Source: Sciurus carolinensis (lineage: Eukaryota; Chordata; Mammalia; Rodentia; Sciuridae). Taken from it: a stretch of DNA of 64,000 bases. Within the stretch, counting starts at the first letter, position 1. The number at the start of each line of letters is the position of its first letter. Under the pieces are notes generated by a model. That model was not told the origin of the DNA, did not search any database, and saw nothing but the letters and a program-made list of their open reading frames with translations. The stretch lies in NCBI RefSeq assembly GCF_902686445.1, contig NC_062232.1, forward strand, positions 35,730,454 to 35,794,453, given 5' to 3'. The position numbers were made by a program, and so were the translations under genes. Below are positions 23,816-34,109 of this stretch, one piece after another.

Positions 23816-24381
23816 GGCTTAGTCTGTTCCGGTGCTTTAAAAAATACCGTAGACAGGTAGTTTATACACAACAGAAATTTAATTCTCATGTTTCTGTTGT
23901 TGTTGTTGTTGTTTTGGTATTGGGGATTTGAACCAGGGGTGCTTTTACCACTAAGCTGCATTCCCAGCCCTTTTTATTTTTTATTTAGTGACAGGGTCTT
24001 GCTGAGTTGCTTAAGGCCTCGCTAAATTGCTGAGGCTGGCCATGCACTTGCCATCCTCCTGCCTCAGCCTCCTGAGCTGCTGGGATTACAGGCACGACTG
24101 AACCCAGTTTATTTCTCGCAGTTCTAGAGATTGGGAAATTTACAATCAAGGCATAGGCATCTTCCATGTCTGGTTGAAGATTCATTTCCTGGTTCATAAA
24201 TGGTGCCTTGCATGGTAGAAAGGTGAGTAGTTTCTCTCCAGCCTCTTTTATGAGGGCATTAATACCATCCACTAATCACTTTTCAAAGGCCTCACCTTCT
24301 AATACCATCACCCTTAGGGTTCTTAGGGTTAGGATTTCAATATATGAATTTCAGGGGAACACACAAATCTAGACCATAGCA
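23816..24381 (-). mobile_element. MLT1-family MaLR LTR, antisense, interrupted by a SINE
   Basis: Left part 'AAAATACCGTAGACAGGTAG' and 'ACAACAGAAATTTAATTCTC'. Right part resumes with 'TTTATTTCTCGCAGTTCTAG', 'TTCCTGGTTCATAAATGGTG', 'CTCTTTTATGAGGGCATTAA' and 'CTAATACCATCACCCTTAGG', ending 'CTAGACCATAGCA'. The order is that of antisense MLT1 once the SINE at 23900-24107 is removed. Confidence 0.88.
23900..24107 (-). mobile_element. MEN (B1-dID) SINE, antisense, inside MLT1
   Basis: A (TTG)n stretch at the tail end, GGGGATTTGAACCAGGGGTG (ID arm) and the B1 arm ending GCTGGGATTACAGGCACGAC. Inserted into the MLT1 LTR, so younger. Confidence 0.92.
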
Positions 24382-24382
24382 T

Positions 24383-25125
24383 ATTGTAAGCCCAAAGCCA
24401 GTGCAGTGGCCATCAGGTTTCAGATCTAGAAATGGGTTGCAATTAGATTCCAAAAGTTGTCTGGGGGCAGAATTCCTTCTTGGTTAGAGGAAATCAGTTG
24501 TTATGGTTTAGATCTGCAATGTCCCCCAAAAGCTCATCTCTTGAAGGCTTGGTCCCCAGTGCAGCAATGTCTGAAGGTAGGACTTTTGTGAAGTGATTGG
24601 ATCTTGAGGATTCTGACCTCATCAATGGATCACTTGAAAGTGATGGAAACTCTAGGAAGGGGCATGGTTGGAGGGAGGAGGTCACAAGGGTGCCTTTGGG
24701 AACTGTTTTTGTCCTTGTCCCCTTTCTCTCTCTCTTTCTCTGCTTCCTGGCTTCCATGCATCTTTCCTCATTCCACCCTGCTGTTCTGCTTCACCTCAGG
24801 TCCAAAGCAATGAAACCAGCTCATCATGGAATGAAACCTCTGAAAGTGTGAACCAAAATAAATATTTCCTCCTTTAAGTTGTTCTCGTTAGGTATTTTGG
24901 TCACAGAAATAAAAAGCTGACTAATACATCAGTCTTAGTTCCATTAAATCCTTCAACTGATTGGAAGAGGCCCACTCCCCCATTATGGAGGATAATCTGC
25001 TGTAAAGTCCATCAATTTAAATTAATCTCATCCAAAAAACATCCTTATAGGCGCATTAAGAATAATCATTTACCAAATATCTGAGCACCATGGCCCAACC
25101 AGACTGACAAAATTAAGCATGACAT
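24383..25125 (-). mobile_element. ancient MaLR/ERVL-type LTR, antisense, interrupted by another LTR
   Basis: The left piece ends 'GGGGCAGAATTCCTTCTTGG'. After 24928 it resumes 'CTTCAACTGATTGGAAGAGG', 'ATTATGGAGGATAATCTGC' and 'AATTAATCTCATCCAAAAAA', ending near 'CATGGCCCAACCAGACTGAC'. These are consecutive blocks of one common mammalian LTR in antisense. I am unsure of the exact family name. Confidence 0.7.
24494..24933 (+). mobile_element. MaLR LTR with 5-bp TSD TCAGT, nested in an older LTR
   Basis: The body 24499-24928 (430 bp) starts TGTTATGGTTTAGATC and ends CTGACTAATACA, with TCAGT on both sides (24494-24498; 24929-24933). It contains 'GTCCCCCAAAAGCTCATCTC', an AAATAAATA signal and 'GGTATTTTGGTCACAG'. 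The host LTR reads through continuously when it is removed, confirming the boundaries. Confidence 0.93.
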
Positions 25126-26127
25126 AGTTCCCAGGATCCTTCCTGGGAAGGATGGTCTTCCTGGGAAAATGAAGTCCTGTCCTGACACATGAACAGCATG
25201 TTCCTACTATGAATGAGCTAGGCTATGATGGGGGTTATTTGAAACCAATCTAAATCCTACAAAGGACTATTTGACCTGGCCCCATACATGTAGCCACTGA
25301 AAAGAAACCATTTGGAAAATCAATTAACTTTCCTGTCATGAGTCTTTTCTCTCCATAGCTCAGTCCCTACTCAGTAGAGAACTTAATTCAACCTCTAACA
25401 AAAGATAACTGTAGCAAACAGGAACACTTTCATGTTCCCATTTCCTGGAACCTCATGATTTCTGACACAGAATCCATCTCAAATTTTAGTATTCAGAGAA
25501 CATGGAGCTCCTTCAGTAAAGCTGAGGCTATTAAAAAATAATAACTGGACTTTTGAAAAACCACTGGACTTTTAAAATATACTCTGAACATCTGAACAAA
25601 ATAAAAGGGACATATGGGGATTCAGAATAAGTGTAAACAGTATTTCATCAAGAAAACTTAACAGCTTAAAAAGAAAGGTCTATTTGTATCCTTAAGAAGA
25701 TTTGTTGGAATTCTGAACCTATTGAAAGAATATCATATAACATTAGGAAAGACTGCATTCAGATAAAAGCTAGAATTACAAATTTAAACATGAAACAGAA
25801 GCAGTAAAGAGCAGACTGACTGAAAAATGCAAAACAAAATTTTTCCCTCAGAACAATTAGGAAAAAGAGGAAGTTTGGGAACCCTGATTTATAGTGGAAT
25901 AGTCATAAACACAGGGGAAACAACCTGGAGCTTGCAATTTGGCATCTGAAGGAAGGAGGGCAGTCTTAGGGACAGAGCTCTCAACCTCTAAAATCTGACA
26001 CTATTTTAGTTAGATAATGTCAGAATTAAAATAAAAGATACCAAGCTGCTGTCCACTACTACCAGAAGCTGTAAAGTGGGAGAAACTGAGTTTGGTCTTT
26101 CCTGTACTCTTAGATACATTTTATTAT
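25126..26127. other. mostly unassigned; old LTR-like fragment near 25900-26095
   Basis: Near 25965-26040 'CAGTCTTAGGGACAGAGCTC', 'CTAAAATCTGACACTATTTT' and 'AGATAATGTCAGAATTAAAA' resemble part of an ancient ERVL-type LTR, plus strand. The rest is unrecognised. Confidence 0.4.
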
Positions 26128-26215
26128 ATTATTTTTCACAGTGCTGGGAATCTAACCCACAGTCTCCCACATGCTAGGCAAGCACTGTACCACTAAACTA
26201 TATTCCCAACCCTTC
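26128..26215 (-). mobile_element. ID-type SINE, antisense
   Basis: CAGTGCTGGGAATCTAACCC, CATGCTAGGCAAGCACTGTA, CCACTAAACTATATTCCCAA. Confidence 0.87.
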
Positions 26216-26256
26216 AGATGCACATTTGTTAACTGGTATAAAAACACACACCTAGG

Positions 26257-26655
26257 ATAGGGAGTATAGCTCATTAGTAGAACACTTTCTTAGCATGTGT
26301 GAGGCTCTGGTGTGAAAAATAGAAAGTCCAGTGGTCCATTTGCAGAATATAGTATTTAGCCCTAACTGGGAGGTAAGATCCAATTTTAATGATAGCCCTT
26401 CCCTTTACCCTCCCCAATTTTAAAATTAGCCAATGGAATAATCATAACCCTGAGCTCCTCCTATTAGTGCATTAGGGATAAAAACAGACAGATAGCCCAC
26501 CCAAGTGTGCTTACTTGTTGACTTCGTTCAGTGGCACACCCTTCTCCAGAAGTAAAGTTTGCATTGCCAAGCTACTTCTGAGCACATGTTTGATTCCTTG
26601 AGGCATTCTAGTATTTCTAATCCTGAGTTCCATCCCCAGCACTGAAAAAAAAATC
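26257..26655 (+). mobile_element. ID-type SINE split by an LTR
   Basis: The left piece 26257-26310 runs GGGAGTATAGCTCATTAGTA to GTGTGAGGCTCTGG. The right piece from about 26622 (CTGAGTTCCATCCCCAGCAC) completes the same element and its A tail. The intervening 310 bp starts TGTGAAAAATAG. Confidence 0.82.
26311..26621 (+). mobile_element. LTR family C, copy 1 (class I-like), inside an ID SINE
   Basis: It begins TGTGAAAAATAGAAAGTCC, the same 5' end as the LTR at 52232. It has a CCAAT-type 'TAGCCAATGGAATAAT', a 'GATAAAAACAG' TATA-like box and 'AGTAAAG' downstream. The 3' limit is uncertain by about 15 bp. A degraded duplication (CTCTGG/TCCTGA) flanks it. No viral coding sequence. Confidence 0.72.
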
Positions 26656-27145
26656 CTTATCTTATAAAATGAAATTAAGCATAGTGTTTTTGAGTTCTCA
26701 GAATGTAGGTATCTTTTGTTTTCCCTCAAAAGTATTTGCAGCACTTAAAATGTGAGTAAGACAGACAATGGATCTGGATCAAATCCATCAAATTTTGGTT
26801 TTGAAGATTCCTGGGAACTTGAGAGCAAGAAGGCATCTAAAGAATAAGTAAATGTACCAATCAAATAATATAACGATTTCTAAAATGGATAGAATGTCCT
26901 AGAAATAACAAAGCCAAAAGACAAGGATCTTTACAAATCAATAATCGCCAAAGCTATTCAACTCTCCAACACATTCTGTTCTACACATCTTTGGGGTTTT
27001 ATGCTCAACTTCCCTTTTCTCAAAATTTCCTTCTCCTTCTGCAGTGACCATGTGCCATGTTGTTATAGTAGGACAACATGGCACACCTGAACCAGCCTGA
27101 GTTTCCAGAGTCTGCCCTAAGAAAGTCAGGGCATATCGTCACTTC
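26656..27145. other. unassigned sequence
   Basis: No gene or repeat recognised. A short inverted repeat, 'CCATGTTGT...ACAACATGG', lies at 27056-27081. Confidence 0.45.
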
Positions 27146-27297
27146 TCATGCTGGGAATTGAACACAGGGGTTCTCTGCCACCGAGTTCCACTCCCAGTCC
27201 TTTTTATTTTGAGACAGGGTCTCCCTAAGTTGCTCAGGATGGCCTCAAACTTGTGTTCGTCATGTCTCAGTCACTTGAGTCACTCTGATTACAACAA
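27146..27297 (-). mobile_element. MEN (B1-dID) SINE, antisense, shortened
   Basis: GCTGGGAATTGAACACAGGG, CCACCGAGTTCCACTCCCAG, then a truncated B1 arm. Confidence 0.85.
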
Positions 27298-27352
27298 ACA
27301 TTACTGCTCTTTCTGAACATGTTTTTTATACGGAAAGTCTCAAGAGAGAGAA

Positions 27353-27505
27353 TGTCCTTCCAAGCATGGTGGTGCTCACAGATTTAAGAGGTCAAGGTAG
27401 AAGGAATGCAAGTTCAAGACTGGCCTGGGCAACTTAACCAGATCTTATCTCAAAAGAAAATTAAAAGAACTGGGGATGTAGCTTGGTATAGAGCAAAGAC
27501 TGAAA
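27353..27505 (+). mobile_element. MEN (B1-dID) SINE, degraded
   Basis: CCAAGCATGGTGGTGCTCAC opens the B1 arm. The ID arm is cut off after 'CTGGGGATGTAGCTTGGTAT'. Confidence 0.82.
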
Positions 27506-27654
27506 AGGGGCTGAAAGGGGGTGAGAATGTCTTGGTGCTATGCTGGCTTCTTGTTCCACTCTTTTCCTGCACTCCAGTTTTGTTCTTGTCCTTGGAACCT
27601 CAAAGATATGTGAAGATCCTGAGACAGCATCCTGCAGGAGTGCTGATCATGGCT

Positions 27655-27865
27655 TGTGACGTTAGATTTCCTGGAATTGAATCTTTATTATTAGCTATGG
27701 GAATATCTGCAAGTTCCACTGTCATTCTAAACCTCAGTCTATTAATCAGTAAAAGGGAGATAATGTTTGACCCCATTTTAAAGGATTATGGTGAAGAATT
27801 CATACATTTTAAACTTTGATACAAAATGAGTGCTGAACATTGACTATTAATTATATTAAAGCTCA
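27655..27865 (+). repeat. MIR SINE
   Basis: It follows MIR order: 'GGAATTGAATCTTTATTATT', 'CTAAACCTCAGTCTATTAAT', 'AAAAGGGAGATAATGTTTGA', 'AGGATTATGGTGAAGAATTC', 'AATGAGTGCTGAACATTGAC'. A near-complete ancient copy. Confidence 0.75.
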
Positions 27866-27926
27866 ATATCAATAAGTTATATTAATATGTATAATATTAT
27901 AAAACTATTAATATCCAAATTTATTT

Positions 27927-28119
27927 ATTTATTTTTTTTATTTATTTTTTTACGTTTACATAGGGTAATGATGTTTCCTTTTTTTCCTTCCCCCCCACCC
28001 CTCCCACCCTTTTCCCTTTATACAGTCCTTCTTTCCTTCATTCTTACCGCTCTCCTTAGCCTAACTCTAAACCTAACCCTAAACCTAATGCTAACCCCTC
28101 CCACCCCCATTATATGTCC
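27927..28119 (-). other. L1 3' UTR and A-rich tail
   Basis: In sense it runs from the ORF2 stop through a telomere-like tract of TTAGGG/TTTAGGG/TTAGGT units (28060-28098 on the plus strand as CCTAA-type repeats). A G-run block (plus-strand C-runs at 27990-28010) follows, then CCCTATGTAAACGT, where the tail (27927-27951) begins. The related copy at 57661-57937 continues for about 100 more bases beyond that point, so this element ends early. Confidence 0.85.
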
Positions 28120-31100
28120 TCATCTGCTTATCAGCGAGATCATTCGTCCTTTAGTTTTTTGAGATTGGCTTATCTCACTTAGCATGATATTCTCCAATTT
28201 CGACCATTTGCCTACAAATGCCATAATTTTATCATTCTTCATTGCGGAGTAATATTCCATTGTATAAATATGCCACAGTTTCTTTATCCATTCATCAACT
28301 GAAGGGCATCTAGGTTGGTTCCACAATCTGGCTATGGTGAATTGAGCAGCAATGAACATTGATGTGGCTGTATCTCTGTAGTATGCTGATTTTAAGTCCT
28401 TTGGGTATAGACCAAGGAGTGGGATAGCTGGGTCAAATGGTGTTTCCATTCCAAGCTTTCTGAGGAATCTCCACACTGCTTTCCAGAGTGGCTGCACTAA
28501 TTTGCAACCCCACCAGCAATGTATGAGTGTTCCTTTTTCACCACATCCTCGCCAACACCTATTGTTGCTTGTGTTCTTGATAATCGCCATTCTAATTGGG
28601 GTGAGATGAAATCTTAGGGTAGTTTTGATTTGCATTTCTCTTATTACTAGGGATGTTGAACATTTTTTCATATATCTGTTGATTACTTGTACATCTTCTT
28701 CTGTGAAGTGTCTGTTCATTTCCTTAGCCCATTTGTCGATTGGATTACTTGCATTCTTGGTGTAGAGTTTTTTGAGTTCTTTATAGATTCTGGAGATTAG
28801 TGCTCTATCTGAAGTATGATTGGCAAAGATTTTCTCCCACTCTGTAGGCTCTTTCTTCGCATTGCTGATAGTTTCCTTTGCTGAGAGAAAGCTTTTTAGT
28901 TTGAATCTATCCCAGTTGTTTATTCTTGCTTTTATTTCTTGTGCTATGGGAGTCCTGTTAAGGAAGTCTGATCCTAAGCCAACAAGTTGAAGATTTGTAC
29001 CTACTTTTTCTTCTATAAGATGCAGGGTCTCTGGTCTGATTCCGAGGTCCTTGATCCATTTTGAGTTGAGTTTTGTGTAGGGTGAGAGATAGGGGTTTAA
29101 TTTCATTCTATTGCATATGGTTTTCCAGTTTTCCCAGCACCATTTGTTGAAGAGGCTATCTTTTCTCCATTGCATATTGTTGGAACCTTTGTCTAGTATG
29201 AGAAAATTGTATTTATTTGGGTTTGTGTCCATGTCCTCTATTCTGTACCATTGATCTACCTGTCTATTTTGGTACCAATACCATGCCGTTTTTGTTACTA
29301 TTGCGTTGTAGTAGAGTTGAAGATCTGGTATTGCAATACCCCCTGCTTCGCTCTTGCTACTGAGGATTGCTTTAGCTATTCTAGGTTTTTTATTCTTCCA
29401 GATGAATTTCATAATTGCTTGCTCTATTTCTGCAAGGTACATCATTGGGATTTTAATTGGAATTGCATTGAATCTGTATAGCACTTTAGGTAGTATAGCC
29501 ATTTTGACGATATTAATTCTGCCTATCCAGGAACATGGGAGATCTTTCCATCTTCTAAGGTTTTCTTGAATTTCTTTCTTTAGTGTTCTGTAGTTCTCAT
29601 TGTAGAGGTCTTTCACCTCTTTTGTGAGATTGATTCCCAAGTATTTTATTTTTTTTGATGCTATTGTGAATGGGGTAGTTTTCCTAATTTCTCTTTCTGA
29701 AGATTCATCACTTATGTATAAAAATGCATTGGATTTATGAGCATTGATCTTGTAACCTGCTACTTTACTGAATTCACTTATGAGTTCTAAAAGTTTTCTG
29801 GTGGAATTTCCAGGTTCCTCTAAATATATAATCATGTCATCAGCGAACAGGGATAGTTTGAGTTCTTCTTTTCCTATTCGTATCCCTTTAATTTCTTTGG
29901 TTTGTCTGATTGCTCTGGCTAGAGTCTCAAGGACGATGTTGAATAGAAGTGGTGAAAGAGGGCATCCCTGCCTTGTTCCAGTTTTTAGGGGGAACGCTTT
30001 CAGTTTTTCACCATTTAGAATGATATTAGCCATGGGCTTAGCGTAGATTGCCTTTATAATGTTTAGGAATGTTCCCACTACCCCAATTTTTTCTAGTGTT
30101 TTGAGCATGAAGGGATGCTGTATTTTATCGAATGCTTTTTCTGCATCTATTGAAATAATCATGTGATTCTTAACTTTAAGTCTGTTGATATGGTGAATGA
30201 CATTTATTGATTTCCGAATGTTGAACCAACCTTGCATCCCTGGGATAAAACCCACTTGATCGTGGTGCACTATCTTTTTAATATATATTTGTATGTGATT
30301 TGCTAAAATTTTTTTGAGAATTTTTGCATCGATGTTCATTAAGGATATTGGTCTGAAATTTTCCTTCCTCGATGTGTCTCTGTCTGGTTTAGGTATCAGG
30401 GTGATATTGGCTTCATAGAACGAGTTTGGGAGGGTTCCCTCCTCTTCTATTTCATGGAATAGTTTGAGGAGTATTGGAATGAGCTCTTCTTTAAAGGTTT
30501 TGTAGAACTCGGCTGAGAACCCATCTGGTCCTGGACTTTTCTTTGTTGGTAGGCTTTTGATGACCTCTTCTATTTCATTGCTTGAAATTGGTTTATTTAG
30601 GTTGTGTATGTCCTCCTCGTTCAGTTTAGGTAATTCATATGTCTCTAGAAATTTGTTGATGTCTTCGAGGTTTTCTGTTTTGTTGGAGTATAGATTTTCG
30701 AAATAGCTTCTAATTATGTTTTGTATTTCACTCGTGTCTGTTGTGATGTTTCCTTGTTCGTTCCGAATTTTAGTAATTTGAGTTTTCTCCCTCTTTCTCT
30801 TTGTTAGTGTGGCTAAGGGTTTATCAATTTTATTTATTTTTTCAAAGAACCAACTATTTAATTTGTTAATTTTTCCAATTGTTTCTTTTGTTTCAATTTC
30901 GTTGATTTCGGCTCTGATTTTAACTATTTCCTGTCTTCTACTACTTTTGGTATTGGTCTGCTCTTCTTTTTCTAGCGCTTTGAGCTGTAGTGTTAAGTCG
31001 TTTATTTGTTGATTTCTACTTCTTTTTTTGAATGCACCCCATGAAATAAATCTTCCTCTAAGTACTGCTTTCATAGTGTCCCACAGATTTTGATATGATG

Positions 31101-31955
31101 TGTCTTTGTTCTCGTTTACTTCTAAGAATTTTTTTATTTCCCTCCTGATGTCTTCTGTTATCCATTCATCGTATAATAGTGTATTATTTAGTCTCCAAGT
31201 ATTGGAGAAGTTTCTGTTTTTTATTCTGTCATTTATTTCTAATTTCAATCCATTATGATCTGATAGAGTACAAGGTAGTATCTCTATCTTCTTGTATTTG
31301 CTAACAGTAGCTTTGTGGCATAAAATATGGTCTATTTTAGAGAAGGATCCATGTGCTGTTGAGAAGAAAGTGTATTCGTTCTTTGTTGGGTGGTATATTC
31401 TATATATGTCCGTTAAGTCTAAATTGCTGATTGTGTTGTTGAGATCTATAGTTTCTTTATTCAATTTTTGTTTGGACGATCTATCCAGTGGTGAGAGAGG
31501 TGTGTTAAAATCGCCTAGTATGATTGTGTTGTGGTCTATTTGATTTCTGTAATTGAGAAGGATTTGTTTGACATACGTGGATGAGCCAATGTTCGGGGCA
31601 TAGATATTTATGATTGTTATGTCTTGCTGATTTATGCTTCCCTTAAGCAGCATGTAATGTCCTTCTTTATCCCTTCTGACTAGTTTTGGTTTGAAGTCCA
31701 CATTATCTGAGATGAGGATGGATACTCCAGCTTTTTTGCTGTGTCCGTGTGCATGGTATGTTTTTCCCCATCCTTTCACCTTTAGTCTTTCTATGAGGTG
31801 AGTCTCTTGCAGGCAGCATATTGTTGGATTTTTCTTTTTAATCCAATCTGCCAGTCTGTGTCTTTGATTGATGAATTCAGGCCATTAACATTCAGGGTTA
31901 TTATTGTGATATGATTTGTATTCCCAGTCAATTGACTCATATTTGTTTTTGGCAT
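28120..31955 (-). CDS. L1 ORF2p (endonuclease and reverse transcriptase), one frameshift near the N terminus
   Basis: Multifunctional retrotransposition protein that nicks target DNA and copies L1 RNA at the nick. The ATG at 31955-31953 opens a frame with 'TLNVNGLN' (endonuclease Asn). A one-base contraction of an A-run (plus T-run 31863-31865) shifts the frame about 30 codons in. From there the downstream frame is open to 28120; counted from the GTG at 31779 it is 1,219 codons. In that numbering: endonuclease GDFN 89-92, SKIDHIL 147-153 and SDHNGLKL 173-180; reverse transcriptase SIDAEKAFD 543-551, [10 protein letters not shown] 601-610 and FADDMI 645-650 (catalytic Asp pair); Cys-rich CX3CX7HX4C motif from Cys1075. 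Expected total length (about 1,275) agrees with the family. The frameshift may be a sequencing or assembly error in a homopolymer, or real inactivation. Confidence 0.95.
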
Positions 31956-31986
31956 GATTTGGTTTCTCCTTAATTTGGCTATTCCT

Positions 31987-33032
31987 TTAGGCTAGCGCTT
32001 CCTGTTGCTGATTTGCATCGTTGTTTTTCATCTCTTCCTCATGGAATATTTTGCTGAGAATGTTCTGTAATGCTGGCTTTCTTTTTGTAAATTCCTTTAG
32101 CTTTTGTTTATCATGGAAGGATCTTATTTCATCGTCAAATTTGAAGGTAAGTTTTGCTGGGTATAAGATTCTTGGTTGGCATCCATTTTCTTTCAGGGCT
32201 TGGTATATGTTGTTCCAGGCCCTTCTGGCTTTTAGGGTCTGGATTGAAAAATCTGCTGATATTCTTATTGGTTTCCCTCTGAATGTAATTTGATTCTTTT
32301 CTCTCGCGGCCTTTAAAATTCTGTCTTTATTTTGTATGTTAGGTATTTTCATAATAATGTGCCTTGGTGTGGGTCTGTTGTAATTTTGTATGTTTGGAGT
32401 TCTATAAGCCTCTTGTATTTGGTTTTCCATTTCATTCTTCAGATTTGGGAAATTTTCTGATATTATTTCATTGAATAGGTTGTTCATTCCTTTGGTTTGT
32501 TTCTCTAAGCCTTCCTCAATCCCAATAATTCTTAAATTTGGCCTTTTCATGATATCCCATAATTCTTGTAGATTCTGTTCATGATTTCTTACCATCTTTT
32601 CTGTTTGGCCAACTTTGCTTTCAAGATTAAATAATTTGTCTTCAATGTCTGAGGTTCTGTCTTCCAGGTGCTCCATTCTATTGGTTATGCTTTCTATGGA
32701 GTTTTTAACTTGGTTTATTGTTTCCTTCATTTCAAGTATTTCAGTTTGGTTTTTTTCAGTATCTCTAACTCTTTATTGAAATGATCTCTTGCTTCCCGTA
32801 TTTGGTCTTTTAACTGTTGATTGGTGTGATCATTTAATGCCTGCATTTGCTCTTTCATCTCCTCCTTCAATGCCTGCATTTGCTCTTTCATCTCCTCATT
32901 TGCTTCCCTGATCGTTTTAATTACGTACATTCTGAACTCCCTTTCTGACATTTCTTCTGCTGTGCTGTCATTGGATTTTATTGATGTAGTATCTAGGTTT
33001 GTTTGGGACATTTTCTTCCCTTGTTTTCTCAT
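31987..33032 (-). CDS. L1 ORF1p (RNA-binding chaperone), one frameshift
   Basis: Trimeric nucleic-acid chaperone that coats L1 RNA. The first 101 codons (33032-32727) start MRKQGKKMSQ and form the N-terminal tail and coiled coil. They include two 11-residue repeats, (E/K)EEMKEQMQAL type, from a 33-bp DNA duplication at 32837-32902. At a plus-strand T-run (32750-32756) the frame shifts by one base. The following 247 codons (32730-31987) carry the end of the coiled coil, the RRM-like domain ('LRIIGIEEG') and the C-terminal domain ('RRPTPRHIIMK'-like, seen here as RPTPRHIIMK, and 'QPRILYPAKL'). Summed length of about 348 fits the family. As with ORF2, the single break lies in a homopolymer and could be technical. 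Confidence 0.93.
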
Positions 33033-33490
33033 ATTGGTCAGTTGTCAGTGGGACCCAGAGATATTGCAGTTTTCCGCTATTGGCTTATAGTGTCCCTGTA
33101 GATTTCCAGTGTATCACCTCCCAGCCTTCAGTAGCCTGATGTCTTGGAGGAATCTGATAAAGCAGCGTATCCGAAGAAAACTGCCCCTAGCCCCCTACTG
33201 GTTCCACGTTTTGGAACTGGCTCTGTGCTGAAATGCTCTCACTGTGGGCCTGCACCGTGCAGCTGGCCGTGTGGGAGGAGCTCACTGCCGGAGTGTGGAA
33301 GGCTACCTTGGGAAGACTCTAGCTGCCCTGCCTGGCTCCGATAAGCCACCTCTATCTGGGCCTGCCACCCGAGCCGAGCTTTACCCAGTGGGCAGACTCA
33401 CCTGTGGCTCTATTTCAGTCCCAGTCTCTCAATGCCTCCCCTTCTTAACTCCTGGGTTCTGGAGCGACAGGGGGTGCAGTCTCCCTCTAG

Positions 33491-33502
33491 GCCGCCATCT
33501 TG
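33491..33502 (-). promoter_or_regulatory. YY1-type motif, innermost monomer
   Basis: The plus strand reads GCCGCCATCTTG; in L1 sense it is CAAGATGGCGGC, the classical YY1 site that positions transcription start in human and mouse L1. Binding here is inferred. Confidence 0.7.
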
Positions 33503-34097
33503 GATCGCCCCGAGAAGAGAGTCTGCAGCCAGAGTGGGCAGAGCCGCCTGAAGAGGTGTCTGTCTGCCCTGCCCTGATCCCAGAGGCTGTTTGCGGATCG
33601 AGGCTCTCCGTTGGTTCGGGGGCTTGTGGCTGGTTCTATGTAGAAAGTCTCTCACTGGGCGGTCAGCTCCGAGAGGCTAGCCTTGAACGGCACCTCCCAG
33701 CGTAGGGGTCCGGACTCCTTGGGGAAGTCTCTGGCTGCCCTGTCTGGACCCTGAATCTGCTTGTGTGCCAGAGTACGGCTGCGCTGCAGGGGCTCCGGGA
33801 CTCGGAGCTTGTTCTGGTCAGAAAGGCTCTCACCAGCGGGCCAGTTCCGTTCCGAGAACCTGGAGAAGCTGGCTGTGTGGGCGGGGCCCACCGCCGGAGT
33901 GCGCAGGGCTGCCTGTGGATGACTCTAGCTGCCCTGCCCGGCTCCGATAAGCCACCTCTATCTGGGCCTGCCCCCCCGGGCCGAGCTTTACCCAGTGGGC
34001 AGACTCACCCGTGGCTCTATTTCAGTCCCAGTCTCTCAATGCCTCCCCTTCTTAACTCCTGGGTTCTGGAGCGACAGGGGGTGCAGTCTCCCTCTAG

Positions 34098-34109
34098 GCC
34101 GCCATCTTG
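34098..34109 (-). promoter_or_regulatory. YY1-type motif, middle monomer
   Basis: Identical 12-mer, 607 bp from the previous one, at the same position in the monomer. Confidence 0.7.

Noticed and set aside
27406..27819. 137-codon plus-strand open frame
   Set aside because: It starts in a MEN SINE, crosses unassigned sequence and ends in a MIR. No domain, no conservation expected; chance frame.
28055..28100. Interstitial telomere
   Set aside because: The TTAGGG-like units are degenerate, only about 40 bp, lie inside the L1 3' UTR and recur in the second L1. They are part of the element.
29251..31543. Several plus-strand frames opposite L1 ORF2
   Set aside because: They are shadows of the conserved ORF2 coding on the other strand.
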